A stretch of 58,878 nucleotides of DNA from Chara braunii. Lineage: Eukaryota > Streptophyta > Charophyceae > Charales > Characeae. A model generated the notes under the pieces. The model was not told where the DNA came from. It saw nothing but the letters and a program-made list of their open reading frames with translations, and did not search any database. Shown here in pieces: positions 33,306 to 44,310 of this stretch. Location: positions 1,749,782 to 1,808,659 of the forward strand of contig BFEA01000075.1 in NCBI GenBank assembly GCA_003427395.1, in the 5' to 3' direction. Position 1 is the first letter of the stretch. Each line of letters starts with the position of its first letter. Made by a program: the position numbers and the translations under genes.

Positions 33306-34650
33306 TCTAAAGTCAAACCCTGTGGTCAGTAAAACTGTCACCTGTGGTCATTGCCTAAATGGTCCTAGTCACTCTCAAGGGTCCTTTGAAGAAATGTGAG
33401 GGAGTTGGGCTTACGTCTCAGGAAAGATAAGGTTGTCATACATGGTTTGGGAAGTGAGGAACAAGGTCAATGGTTGATGGTTGATGTCGTTCGTGCATGG
33501 CATGTGAACAGTCTTTGCATTATTCTGTGCATGTCTGTTTTGTGCGTGATTTTGGATTGAACTGGACCTAATCTGTTGAAGAGTCTCAGACACACAACAC
33601 TTGTGAAAGTGGGAAGGGTTCTTGGCGGTAATAACCCCATCCTCATTATTGTTTTGTATAACTTCTACATTATCTGATATTCAGTTAAGTCATGGTCTGT
33701 TAAGAAAGATAGGATGCCCTTTGGTAGAAAGATGATTTCATTTTAGTCAAGGGAATAATACATTACGCAGTAGCGGAAGTAGATTGTCTTTTAAAAGTTC
33801 GACCTGAATATCTAACGGGTCGGTTTTATGCGTCTCACCGCGCGTACCCTATTTTATGCTACAGCGATCGAGCAAACGCCCTCGGCCGACCTACCTCTAC
33901 AAAGGCATGTAAAAGCCTTCGCATGTGGGTCGGTAGCTCATCAGGGATACGCCTACCTGAGGAGGGTGACAACCCTTCGGGTAGAGGTGAGTTGTACCTC
34001 GCGGCTCCCCGACCTGTCGTGAGGTGTCGTGAGAGGTATAGTCAGCGCGCGCAGTCGGAGTGGTGACTAGTTGTTCTTCAAGAATAAATCCCTTGTGACA
34101 CGACCGTGCGGTTCAGCGCTCCCAGCGGGGAGAGAAGGTTAACAACACTCGTATTTTTCATCACCACTTCAGGACACCCTTCACCACTTGAGGATGCAGC
34201 CTACCTAAACAAGTGGTTTTCAGGGTCTTCGGACCTTTCACCACTTCAAGACCATTCAGGTCTGAAAATCGTGAATGGTCTTGAAGTGGAGAAAGCTTCG
34301 AAGACCCTGAAAACCACCTGTTCATGCAGGCTGCATCCTCAAGTGGTGAAGGGTGGTTTTCATGGTCTTCGGACCTTTCACCACTTCATGACTATTCAGG
34401 ATTTTCAGGCTGCCCAAAACTCTCACTTGACCACTTCAGAACACCCTTCATCACTTCAGGATGCAACCTGCCTAAACAAGTGGTTTTCAGGGTCTTCGGA
34501 CCTTTCACCACTTCAAGACCATTCAGGATTTTTAGACTGCCCAAAACTCTCACTTCAGAATTTTCATTCCTGAATTTTCAACTACCCGATAACCGCTTGT
34601 GCCAGCGGGGTGCGGGACCGCCGCGCGTGACAGGTGGCGTCGTTGTCGGG
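33306..34650. mobile_element. Insertion of about 1.34 kb in the leader block of unit 2
   Basis: Absent from unit 1, where GATACCCAC runs directly into GATGACCTTCG. Contains a GC-rich, hairpin-prone stretch (33,830-34,060) and the repeated foldback at 34,150-34,570. No transposase frame or clear terminal repeats were found, so its class is unknown. Confidence 0.6.
34150..34570. repeat. Foldback plus direct repeat, about 95-bp module
   Basis: A module containing CACCACTTGAGGATGCAGCC and GTGGTTTTCAGGGTCTTCGG then ACCTTTCACCACTTCA appears forward (34,167-34,260), inverted (34,270-34,365) and forward again (34,430-34,540). A further partial forward piece runs from 34,350 to 34,430. The first two copies could form a hairpin of nearly 100 bp. 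The open frames across it are by-products of the repeat. Confidence 0.85.
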
Positions 34651-35261
34651 GACCTTCGGTTACCTGTCGGGGTCCTATGTGAACGGACCTGGGTCTGGTT
34701 AATTGAAATCCTAGCAAAACGACAAAAATAAGAAGTAGAATGTCATGTAGCTTTCACTAGTTAGTAAGATAGCTAATAGGGATAATTGATGATCTATAAG
34801 TAGGAGCTCCTCTTGAGATAAGATGAGTACAAGAGTCTTGTGAACCTTAGTCGACACTTCTATCATTTCCCCAAGGAGGTAGTTGCTTCCGAGTATGTTC
34901 ATGGGGGGAGTATGCAAGTAGCGGCTAAGGACCACGAAGTCTTCTTGAAAGAAGAGTCGGTGAGGATAATGGATGGGTCGATCAACACAATAAGATTTGA
35001 CAAGTTCTCGTCGAATCTGTGCGAGAGGGTTTTCGACTGCGCTAATTTCTTCCGACCATATTAATTTTCATCTCTACAATGACCTCGCGTATTCACATTT
35101 CTGAAGTCTTTAATTAAGATCCTCTAGATAAGTAGTTAAGTAGATTATATTCCACCACAGAATTGAGATTCCTTAATAAATGGTATGTAGCGCTATACAT
35201 AGGCGATACCTTAATCGGTAGGTGGCTAGGAAGGTGCGCCGAGTAATACCTTTCTCCAGCC

Positions 35262-35807
35262 ATGCCCCACGAATCAGTAGCTGAAAGGGGAAGAGGTGGA
35301 CGACAAGTAAAGGCTACAGATAGACTTATTGATTTAACAAAGGAAAGAAAAGATCATGAGGAAGAAGAGGAAGAGAAGAAAAAGTGGGAAGGGATAAGAT
35401 TGCATCGACATCAGGAAGACTTACGCGAACGCACGCCGTTCCCTAGAAGGATGACCTATTATTCATATAAGTACGAGCAGCATTACGCCGCTCCGCCCCC
35501 ACGGTTCGAACTGCCTCCTAGTACTTATCCAGTGGAATATATTTCTTCCTCTTCTTCTATGGCACGTCGGCTTCAGCAGTTGACTATCCTTCCTCAGCCG
35601 CCTCGACCTGCTCTTCCGCCGCCACTCCATGTGCGTGACCCTCCTGTAGTGTCTAAGGCTGCATTTGCGGATCATCTGTTATGTATCACCCTGGCACTAT
35701 TCTTCCTATGTCAGATAGAATTATGCGGGCTGATTTCATACCTAATGTACAAAGGGATCATTTCAAGATGTCGTCCCGTCAACACGAAGCTTGACCAGGA
35801 TAAGTAA
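35262..35807 (+). CDS. Frame A, unit 2: unknown 181-residue protein with hydrophobic tail
   Basis: Intact frame from ATG (35,262) to TAA. Residues 1-25 are Arg/Gly-rich. Residues 30-50 form a strongly charged, probably helical run of Glu and Lys. The middle is Tyr/Pro-rich (MTYYSYKYEQ, APPPRFELPP). Near residue 110 the sequence reads MARRLQQLTILPQPPRPALP. The C-terminal third includes LCITLALFFLCQIELCGLIS, long and hydrophobic enough for one membrane helix. The broken unit 1 homologue keeps the same frame, with mainly synonymous changes in the hydrophobic part. I recognise no domain. It is the first frame after the leader, upstream of frame B and gag. An alternative overlapping frame (starting YHPGTILPM) is open here but has a stop and more amino-acid changes in unit 1. 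Confidence 0.55.
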   Translation: MPHESVAERGRGGRQVKATDRLIDLTKERKDHEEEEEEKKKWEGIRLHRHQEDLRERTPFPRRMTYYSYKYEQHYAAPPPRFELPPSTYPVEYISSSSSMARRLQQLTILPQPPRPALPPPLHVRDPPVVSKAAFADHLLCITLALFFLCQIELCGLISYLMYKGIISRCRPVNTKLDQDK

Positions 35808-37678
35808 TGATTTAATATTTGTCTAGGTCATCAGACAAAAACACCCTCGAAGGGGAATAGGTCACGATGATTTCTATACTTATTCCCTTGTTAGTAACAA
35901 TACCCATAACGAAGGGGGTATCTGTCTAGGAAGAAAAAGGGGAGTTGAGGAAAGGTGTTGGCACCTCCTTAGGGATAAGCGATCTAGATAGGTGTGAGGC
36001 GATTCCTATGGGTTTTTCGTTCTGAATAGGCACAAATTTCTCTTCATAAGTAAAAGTACCAATCAATCGGCCGTAGCAAAAGAAGGGAAGGAGAATTCTA
36101 GTCACATGCCAATGAGTGGAAGGCATACCTAGGGATACAAGGGGGTCTAAATATAGGTAGAGTCGGTAGGGACCCTCATTTGCTGTGGGTTCTTAATAAA
36201 AGTTCAGTGTTAGGAAAGAGTCAATGTAAGCTGAGTCCGTGCGTGGGAGAAATTTAGAGGTCGATTCCGTCTATAAGGGGCAGTCAAAGGCTCGTGATCC
36301 TGAGTGCAGTCTGTAAGGTAGTGAGGAGTTTGGTGTTGAATCATCCTGTTTATGTTTAACTTGCTGACAAGATTCAGGTATGAGTCTATCTGTTAGAACT
36401 CCTCTACTCCAAAATCATCTGCCTGAATCTAAGCGCTTTATCTATATAAATTTATTCATTCGTGCCAAGCTTATTTGAGTCAATTATATTTAATATTATC
36501 CATATGAGACTATCTATCTGATGCATTTTTATTCATGGTTGCTCGCCGAGTTACCCGTCTGAGTTTGTTTGTTTAAAATTGTGCGCCTTAATCCATCCTT
36601 ATGAGTTAATCAAATATGACTATCCGTTTATACAGATTTCACTTGAACCTATATGATTGGTTTGCTCTTCTATTAAAGAGTAGAAGTGCTACAAAGAATC
36701 CATGTTCGACGCGGGTTCGGAGGTGAATGAAGTGACCGACTTCTAAGGAGAAGAGATTCTCTCGAAAGATGGTTAATGTGTAGAATCTACTATTGGGGGG
36801 AGTTGCAATCCTAAGTTATCCTTTCCCTGAAAGATGGCTTGGAGCGGCTATAAAATCGTCTGCTAAAGTAGTAGTGAGACCCGCGCCCGAACTATGTTCC
36901 TGGTCCATAGTGGGGTGTTGTCACCTAACTCTTTTGAGGAATGGTGGCTACATTACTAGTAAGAAAGAAGAAAGTATTTGGGTCTTGTTAGACCATGATC
37001 AATGACGGAGACGACTACTACCTGCCGCAAGGAGGCAGGGGGTGATTCCCTAACTATCTTTGTATCAAGTGGGTTCATCTGCACGAGATATGATATGTCA
37101 TCATGGAACGTGTATGGTGGGTTGTTTACTAATTGACAAGGGTTTGCAAGGAATGAATATTGGAATCGGAGGGTGAAGCAGTGAGGCTTGATCCTTGAGC
37201 GGGGCTCGGGAGTCTAAGATGTTAACCCTTTTTAGGGATTACACTGCCCCTTGACACAATATACTCTTGTCAAAGTCCGGGGAGTAGAATATAGTACTCT
37301 CATTGTTTTTGCATCTAAAAGCATTTATCATTAGGGAACTTATTAACCACAGCATGAGTATTGTCTATCATAACAGCTACCATAACTTTCTCATCATTAT
37401 TGTGCACGCATATACCGGTTGAACTTGTCTCTTCGCTTCTTAATACTATTTACTTACTCGACAATTATAATTATTTTTTTAATCACTATGACAGTATGTC
37501 CTTACTATAAGTAACAGTCATTATGATAATTTATGGCATTCAATATTCAAAAATCACAAATGCATTATTATAGCAGTATATAATCGCCTGTCTTTTGAAT
37601 GGTCTTAGAGGTCGGAAAAATGAGCGATGTTCGGGAGGTATCATTTCAGGAAGGAGAATCTCTGTATAGTGTTAGGAA
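35808..37678. other. Conserved non-coding spacer between frames A and B (unit 2)
   Basis: Alignable with 18,931-20,883. No supported coding frame. Contains the shared word GGGGTCTAAATATAGGTAGA and, near 36,900, GGTCCATAGTGGGGTGTTGT. Confidence 0.5.
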
Positions 37679-38397
37679 ATGCTGACTAGATATCGATTGT
37701 GTGAGCAAGACCTAAAGGTAACTGAAAAAGAGATCATGATAACGTATGTTAGGGAAGACCTCAATGTAGCCTTGCTTATCGAAAAAGAGGACGGAATGGA
37801 GTCGTCCATGCCAAGGGTAGTCAGGAAGAATGAATATATCGGTTCCTGGTAGGGTACATCTTTGAGTGAGGATATCTTTATTTGGATTGAGTTTGATTTC
37901 AACGATGATTGAGACCGTGTCATTGTGAAAAAAACTTTGTACTCCTTATCATCGTCTTGGGTTGCTTTTGGTATCGAGATGACACTAGGACATGAAAACC
38001 TGCTCACGAGGCGAGTAAGATTAGTTGAGACAGTTGTTGCGAAGTGGGAAAAAGAAATAAGTCAAAAAGGACATGAGCCAATATTTGTTGTTATAGAGAT
38101 CAGAGGTGCTGATAAGATGTGCTCACCTCCTTCCCGTTGCGAGACATTCTACCCAAGTTCCTTGTGAACGAATACTTCGACGGACGAGAGAAAATAAAGG
38201 CAGCGGCAGAGGCCGCTTTGATAGAACGAGGTAGGGGATACAAGCGCTATACGAGTGAGATAGTATACAGTCTTTACCTAAAAAAGGGGTCCGTGCTCCT
38301 CAACCGAAAGCTTCAAAGTACGACTTATATTGCTAACACCTACACTGATTTTCATGACCTAGACTAAGAAATTAATACCTTGATGAGCTTCGGATGA
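37679..38397 (+). pseudogene. Frame B, unit 2 copy: unknown protein
   Basis: The ATG at 37,679 opens a frame that continues the ancestral reading, with LCEQDLK and VREDLNVALLIEKEDG. It is interrupted by TAG at 37,850-37,852 (TGG in unit 1), TGA at about 37,910 (GGG in unit 1), a 1-base deletion near 38,116, and a TAA close to the end. Segments matching unit 1 include GHENLLTR, VVAKW, PKFLVNEYFDGRE and YKRYTSEIV. The two copies are disrupted at different sites, so inactivation happened independently after duplication. No family recognised. Confidence 0.6.
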
Positions 38398-38689
38398 AGG
38401 TAGGCGGGCAGTGAATGTTATTACTTTTCATCGATTCTTGCACACAACTTATAGTCTTAAGTTAGGTGTTTTTTTTTCGCATTTGCTTATATGATTCATA
38501 TATGTTTGCGGTGTCTTTTAACTGCTCTGTCAGACGAATGTTTTAAAGATTATGCGTTCGTACCTTGGCGGTATTGGTTGCCTTTAGTTTTGTTAAGACA
38601 AGAAAGAAGATGCTTATTAAGAACTATCTTCAACTTACAGCCTGACGCTTAATCGCTTGTTGTACTTGTACAGATCAGCAACGGTGACA

Positions 38690-39649
38690 ATGGTTAAGGA
38701 TGGTTGTTTGGCTAAGATCCTACTTTGGAGGAATCCGTCTCTCGCTAAAGCACTAACGCGCAAGTTTTTAAACGAGTGAATGCCCCAAGATCTTAGAGCT
38801 TTGTTGTTTCAAGGGAAAGACCTGCCTAACTTTTTACGCGATTACCACAACTTTTGACTTGAGAAGAAATGGAATGAGAAAGCGATGTTGACTATGCTGC
38901 TTTTATTCGTGTGTGAGGAGTTGAGCGAAGAAGTGTATGATTTCATGTTGAGATCACGGACTTGGAGTGAAGTCGAGGGTTTGTTGAGCTTGAGGTTTCC
39001 CGAGAGCGAAGTTGTCAGTCATCATTATGAAAGCCCTGAGCAAGAAGTCGGTGGTACGGCAACGCAAGGAGAAATAGGCAGTATACAGAAACACGTGAGA
39101 GAGTTGAAAGAGAGAATGATGAAACTAGAGAGAGACAGGAAAGACAAACGAAAGGTCCCGAAGGAATCGTCAGATGACCTAGCTAGTGGGAGTGGGGAGA
39201 AAACAAATGATGATAATCGAGGCTCTCTCTGGTCTGCAAAGGCCGAGAAAAAGTGGTGTGACAACCAAGAAAGGAAAGGAAATAAGGGAATGATTGATAT
39301 GGAAGAAGGACCTGAACCTCCTAAATTGACCAAAGTCAAGCGAAGGACAAGAAACCGAGCTCAAATGGTCATGGGTCGTGGGCGAGGTCAAGATTGGGAA
39401 AGAGGTCGAGGAAATGGTGGTCAGGAAAGTGGTCAAGGATCTTGGAAAAGAAGAGTGGATTTGAGAAAAGTAGTGTGCTGGCATTGTACCCAAGAAGGGC
39501 ATACAACGAGGTTTTGTCACGTCAGAAAAATCGATGAAGTAAATGGTCTGATTAACACCGATATCGAAGGAGGTGTTTATGACAGATTTGGGAACAAACC
39601 CAAGCATACCTGGAGGGACGAGACAGGAAGCCTTACGACGGGAGCGTGA
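38690..39649 (+). pseudogene. gag-like protein with CCHC zinc knuckle, unit 2
   Basis: Less damaged than the unit 1 copy: one continuous frame runs from 38,885 to 39,649 (LSEEVYDFMLRSRTWSEVEG, a probable coiled-coil stretch IQKHVRELKERMMKLERDR, an Arg/Gly-rich segment, then the knuckle CWHCTQEGHTTRFC). The N-terminal part from the ATG at 38,690 has two stops, TGA for TCA after LNE and TGA for GGC in the DYLNFG region. Without protease or polymerase downstream, any mobility would need enzymes from another element. Nucleic-acid binding by the knuckle is inferred from the motif. Confidence 0.75.
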
Positions 39650-40297
39650 ATGGTGGACAAAGGCGACAACCTTTATCAGTGACAGGGGATTGTAAGGTCA
39701 TTGAATGGTAACGTCGTCAAGAAGTCGTGACTATCATAAATAGAAGTATTCTCCTCTAGAGGAGGAACTGGAAAAGGTTATTGGAGGATGGAATGAGGAA
39801 GGCATGCAGAGAGGGAAGCAAGTTGGGTGAAACTATTTTTTCCACAGAAGCATGATATATGATAAGTAGAGGAGGCAGTGGAATACAATGAAGAAGGAGT
39901 GACACAAATTTAAACAGAGTTTTCTGATATCGGTGAAAGAGAAGGTGGATTCCAACAATATAATTGAATGGGAGAAGAAGCAGGGATTTGAAACTTATAG
40001 TTATTGTTGAAACGCTCCTAGTGTAAGGACAGGAAAAGAGTGAGAATTCAGCAAGGGAAATGTGAAAAGATGGTAAAGAGAAGATGAGAGTGAATGAACA
40101 AAACACTAAGCCTATTACCACAAGGTGCCTGTGAAGCCATTGAGGCACTGACACACGCACACACATTCACACACACAAATTTAAGCACACACACACACAT
40201 ACATGCATTCACACACACACATACACACAGCCACACACACACACACACATACACTCACACACATACTAATCATCCTTGCAAAATAACAGTACTAAAA
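39650..40297. other. Truncated 3' end of unit 2 and (CA)n tract
   Basis: 39,650-40,150 aligns with 22,850-23,360. From 40,151 an interrupted CA repeat replaces the unit and leads into the N run, so the right edge of unit 2 is either deleted or in the gap. Confidence 0.7.
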
Positions 40298-40508
40298 NNN
40301 NNNNNNNNNNNNNNNNNNNNNNNNNNNNNNNNNNNNNNNNNNNNNNNNNNNNNNNNNNNNNNNNNNNNNNNNNNNNNNNNNNNNNNNNNNNNNNNNNNNN
40401 NNNNNNNNNNNNNNNNNNNNNNNNNNNNNNNNNNNNNNNNNNNNNNNNNNNNNNNNNNNNNNNNNNNNNNNNNNNNNNNNNNNNNNNNNNNNNNNNNNNN
40501 NNNNNNNN
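40298..40508. other. Assembly gap (211 N)
   Basis: N run of unknown true length. It hides the junction between unit 2 and the hAT-like terminus to its right. Confidence 1.
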
Positions 40509-40712
40509 TTTTTTATAATTCCATAAATTTTATTTTCCCTTAAAAACAAATATGGGGTTGTAGCGTTTGAAAAACCGTACAACCACTTTTTTTTTTTGCC
40601 TAATATTTTCGACCGAAAAAATCCATGAAAAATATGGCCGATATGCGGCCATGAATATGGCCGCCCTCCAAGCCTGACCCCGCAGTCGAGGTCACAGGTG
40701 ATACATAGCAGA
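40509..40712. mobile_element. hAT-like terminal region with ATGGCCG/CGGCCAT repeats
   Basis: Shares with the element at 8.15-8.6 kb a TTGTAG hairpin followed by poly-T: GGTTGTA(G)CG at 40556-40565 with CGTACAACC at 40576-40584. Then come palindromic GGCCATAT words (ATGGCCG at 40634-40640 pairs with CGGCCAT at 40646-40652). A right end reading CAGGCTTGGAGGGCGGCC on the minus strand would suit a hAT-type terminus. The left end is in the gap; no target duplication. Confidence 0.45.
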
Positions 40713-40714
40713 GT

Positions 40715-40930
40715 AGTTCCTTTTGCAGGGAGGTACTGTCTTTGAAGCATACTCCACCATGTGTTCGACCATCTAGTCTCTTCTCAGCCAGAATCACCGA
40801 GATCGCCTCAGGCTGGCAATCAATGATGAGAATAAAAAAGTTTTTTTGGGTCCGACCTCATAAGAATAGGGATCGAAATCGGAGACGCCTTGAGTTCCCG
40901 AAATACTTGATCGGAATGAGGGCTTAGATT
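40715..40930 (-). pseudogene. RNase H start of the Ty3/gypsy element
   Basis: Minus-strand translation with one frame change gives FRELKASPISIPILMRSDP, then IDCQPEAISVILAEKRLDGR, matching the family pattern (lead-in LK...P.L..PD, then DAS..AIGAVL....DG). The usual TDAS aspartate region is altered, so it would be non-functional. Confidence 0.5.
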
Positions 40931-41189
40931 AACAGATGTTTTTTTTAGCAAGTTCGGGAGGGGTCATGTGATTGCCGCTAATCCGCTGATAGTACGAAGC
41001 CAGTCCCAGGAATTCGCGAACTTATGTAAGTGACGTAAGGGCCGGCACGTTTTTCACCGCCTGTACTTTCTAAGGCTCCGGGTGCAGACCCTTGTCTGTA
41101 ACCATGTGTCCCTAAAAGAAGATCTTTGTTAGGAAGAACAGACACTTCTCGAGAGTAACCTTGATACCTGCGTCTTTTAAAGCGTTCAA

Positions 41190-41813
41190 CTGCTTATTTG
41201 TACAATCCATATGTCAAATAAATGAACGTTATAGAAGTCCACAACGAGACGGACACGGCTTATTGTTCACTCAATATGTTGGGTGTGACTCTCATATGTG
41301 TTGGAATACACCATAATATCATCCATGTATATAATTACACAGTAGTTAATAAAGTTATGGAAAATCATGTTCATCGCGCGCAGAAACGTAGTTGGTGCAT
41401 GACAGATGTCCATTTGGCATCGAATCCTTTGCCATGCCCCTTCAAAAAGGACGAAAGTTGTTCTCAAATAATCTTTTTTTTTTACGAGAAGGCGATGAAA
41501 ACCATGATGGACAACGAACTTGCTAAAAAAAATGTGCACATCTAATCGCATCCAAAAGTTCATCAATCTGGGGGAAAGGATAAATATTTTTGATCGTGAT
41601 ATCGTTTAATTTTCTATAGTCAATATTGATTCGAATCTCTCCCGTCTTCTTTGGTTCAATCACCACTGGGAATGACCAAGGTCCAATCGTGGGTTCGATG
41701 AACCCATTAGCTCCAAATTCCTTGACTTGTTGGAACGTGGCAAGTCGCTGCGTCGGAGATGTATCGGTATGAAGTGCAACTAATTGGCGGATGATTTTCC
41801 TTAAATATTTCAT
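41190..41813 (-). pseudogene. Reverse transcriptase of the Ty3/gypsy element
   Basis: Two overlapping frames cover the domain. The first (41,813-41,523) has FIEPTIGPWSFPVVIEPKK, then IDYRKLNDITIKNIYPFPQI. The second (41,566-41,267) has FFSKFVVHHGF, DICHAPTTF and the catalytic box YMDDIMVYS. Beyond 41,266 the thumb-like LEKC region follows. The family form of the first aspartate motif (KLDL) is changed to KFVV, so one catalytic aspartate is lost as well as the frame. The enzyme would have copied element RNA into DNA. Confidence 0.85.
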
Positions 41814-42610
41814 GCTTAATTACATTCGTCATCACGATGTCTTGATCATGAATGCTCAATACTACTACGTATCTGTGCAACACGTCTCTTAAAAGTTTTC
41901 GTATTTCTTTAGGGGCATGAGACGTTAATTCAATCTTTGTGTGAGTACCGAAGATATTGAGTTTGATCTCAAGCCCATCAGGGTCAGGTGGATGAGTTCC
42001 TTCTACGCTAGGAAATATTGAACTGCTGGTTCAAACTGAGAACACGGTAGCAAGCATTTGCGAATCCACGAGATTGGTCATCTAAGTTTCTTTCCCTTTT
42101 TTATTTGTTTTCGAATCAGTGGTGCTTGGCGCAATCTTTAATCCCGTTAGCTCCGACATTTCTTCCGTTAAGTCAGAAACACCTTCGATCGGTGCCTATG
42201 TGTTTTTCTTAATTAGTCCTGCCATTGCATCTTCTGTAAGTAAAGGTTGAGGCAAAGAAGCCGAGAGGTGTAAATATTGTGCCATCTGTTGGTATCTCTT
42301 TCGGAGGGACAGTGTGCCTTCGTACAAGGTGCGAGGGGGTTCCAATAGGTAAATCTTATTTGCGATTTGCAATATTCGTTCTCCACGGAACGAGGCCGCA
42401 AAAATTTGAGTCTCTGTGAGAGTAGGAAAGGACAGAGGGGGCGAGGAGACATAGTTAGATTGAGTCCCTGTTCGCAAAGAATGCGTAGTTTGTGAAATCA
42501 TCTGAATTCTTTCCTTCGTTTCATGTACAACGAGTCGAACCAACTCACCCCATTATTCTTCTGTTGGCATATGATCTAATAGTTTCGTGTAATCACTCTC
42601 ATCGTATTCT

Positions 42611-42995
42611 TCATCCTCTAGACGTATAGGTCGTTCTTACTGTCTTCTTTAGGGGCCACATAGAAAGGTGCAAAGGAATTGTATGCGGTTTTCCTCCAGT
42701 ATGGATGAGCATGAGTTGTTTGGAATCGAAATGCAGTTGTGCATCCACGGCCATAGCCGACGGTAATCCTAGTAGCACCGAATACGATTGTACAACAATT
42801 ACCAACAGGTTTACCAATACGTGCACTCGCCCAATCTTGATGGCAATATTTTCAATCATCCCGGCGATATGCATGGTTTCTTCATCCGCCGAGACATAGT
42901 TATCCTTTATCGACAGGGGGAGAACAGAGTTTAGTCATCCGATTTTTCGAACCGTGTCGAGTGAAAGTGCTACGGTGGATGACCCAGTATCAACT
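42611..42995 (-). pseudogene. Retropepsin-type aspartic protease of the Ty3/gypsy element
   Basis: The active-site motif ALVDTGSSTVALSLDTVRKI is read on the minus strand, with DTGSS at 42977-42991. About 30 codons on, after a stop, the frame from 42,874 contains VVQSYSVLLGLP, matching the LLG flap-and-wall region of retroelement proteases. Two in-frame breaks separate these parts. It would have processed the Gag-Pol polyprotein. Confidence 0.75.
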
Positions 42996-43399
42996 AAAGC
43001 ATTGAACGACTTCCCCCATACCTCGCAATTATATTTTTTGCTTTTCCATAGAATCGGCCGGACGCAGATAAAGTGATATTTCTCTGCATATGAAATCCTT
43101 ACCACTCAGGTGGCTTCAAACTCTTCCTATTTTTCCATAAAATTGATGACATTTATTGGATCGGGCGAGGAAGGTATTGTTTCACCATCTCCGGCTTTCT
43201 TTTAAACAGTCCTGAGGCACACTAGAATGCGAATCTTTTCTGGTTCTTTTGACATTGTTGGAGAAGCTTGTCGTTGCGGCTTCAGAAATGGTTAGTAGGT
43301 GACCGACGGGGACACAGAGTCGGATATCTAATCTCTTTAGCGTTTGTAGAACATCGATTTCTCCTATTTGGAACTAAGGACCGAGTTCCCATTCGTGTT

Positions 43400-44310
43400 T
43401 CATCCATTCAAGTTCATCTTTTCCAGGCTGAATGGGTCCAATTAGTCCTACCAGCTGGAGGTATTCTGTTGGATCGACGAGCCTCGAAAGAAGTCCAAGA
43501 GGTGGACGCGGTCATATTCCATTGCATGGGAGGTAGTGGGGAAGGCTCGGAAGGGTAACCATTTCCTGCTTCACTTGTTCCTTCAAGCAAGACCGCTACC
43601 CGCACCTGAGTAGTGGCCACAAACGCAACTGCAGGAGAAGGTTGATTCTTTTTTTAGGAGGGGGCAGTCCTGAGCAAAGTGTCCGGGTTACTTACAATTA
43701 TAACATTCTACCCTTCCCTGTTGTACAACAGTCTGGTGAGCTACATGGGGAGCAACGTGTATCAAGGTAGGAGGGGCAGGCACCCCGAGGGTGCAAAGAA
43801 GGAGATAGAGTAGCACGTGGTACTTTGGTGTGCTTACTCATTTGGTCCCTCAAAACTTACTCCAATCGGTCCATCTACAACGTCTTACGCTAGATTAGAT
43901 GGTTCATCCATTCCAATTGTCGGAAAATAGCCATATGAATCACGTCAACCAGATGAAAATTTGTGATGGAAGTCGATGCCAGCGACTGAAGTAAACGGCG
44001 GTTACTGGGGTCGTCTTAGAAGGAGGAGGAAAGGAGGGAGGAGAGACAACGGTTGAAGGAGCATAAGAGACATGACTCAATGATGATGCGCATGGGTTTT
44101 AGGCATCGTGGCGTTGGTAAATTGCCCAATCAATCGGAACCACGATCTCCGTTTTTCTGCCACATCTTCTATTGTATCTGCTATACCCTTCTCACCCTTA
44201 TCTATATACTTACGCATCTCTTGTAAATCAAGCTCGAGTGCTTTGGCGATGATCACCGACAGTTGCGTCATCTGGGGAGCGACTTTTGTTTTTAGTTTTG
44301 CCTTCAAAAC
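43400..44310 (-). pseudogene. gag of the Ty3/gypsy element, with zinc knuckle
   Basis: The minus strand encodes VECYNCK, a stop, then PGHFAQDCPPPKK at about 43,655-43,715, a C-X2-C-X4-H-X4-C knuckle interrupted by TAA. The N-terminal part, 44,307-44,077, is open and includes MTQLSVIIAKALELDLQEMR and WFRLIGQFTNATMP. The sequence between is badly broken. It is unrelated to the gag-like frames of the 15.7-kb units beyond the knuckle. Confidence 0.65.

Larger units (their letters stand above)
25234..40150 (+). mobile_element. 15.7-kb gag-only retroelement-like unit, copy 2
   Basis: Second head-to-tail copy of the unit starting at 9,498; order and orientation are the same throughout. Specific to this copy: a foldback MITE (27.3-27.7 kb), a minisatellite (29.6 kb), a 91-bp tandem repeat (31.15-31.69 kb) and an insertion of about 1.34 kb splitting the leader block (33.3-34.65 kb). 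The end corresponding to 23,360-25,233 is missing: similarity stops at about 40,150, at a CA repeat and a gap. The copies are clearly diverged, so the duplication is not recent. Confidence 0.7.
40715..44310 (-). mobile_element. Ty3/gypsy-type retrotransposon, degenerate, 3' truncated
   Basis: Read leftward: gag with zinc knuckle (about 43.66 kb), aspartic protease (about 42.98 kb), reverse transcriptase (41.81-41.2 kb) and the start of RNase H (40.93-40.72 kb). That is the Ty3/gypsy order. Integrase and the 3' LTR are absent because the element ends at the hAT-like terminus near 40,712. Frequent stops and frameshifts show long inactivity. A 5' LTR to the right of 44.3 kb could not be delimited. 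Confidence 0.8.

Noticed and set aside
34106-34731. Two overlapping frames (155 and 135 residues) as genes
   Set aside because: Both arise from the repeated CACCACTTCA/TTCGGACCTTTCACC module and its inverted copy.
35680-35792. Alternative frame YHPGTILPMSDRIMRADF within frame A
   Set aside because: It looks protein-like in unit 2, but unit 1 has a stop in it and more amino-acid changes than in the hydrophobic frame.
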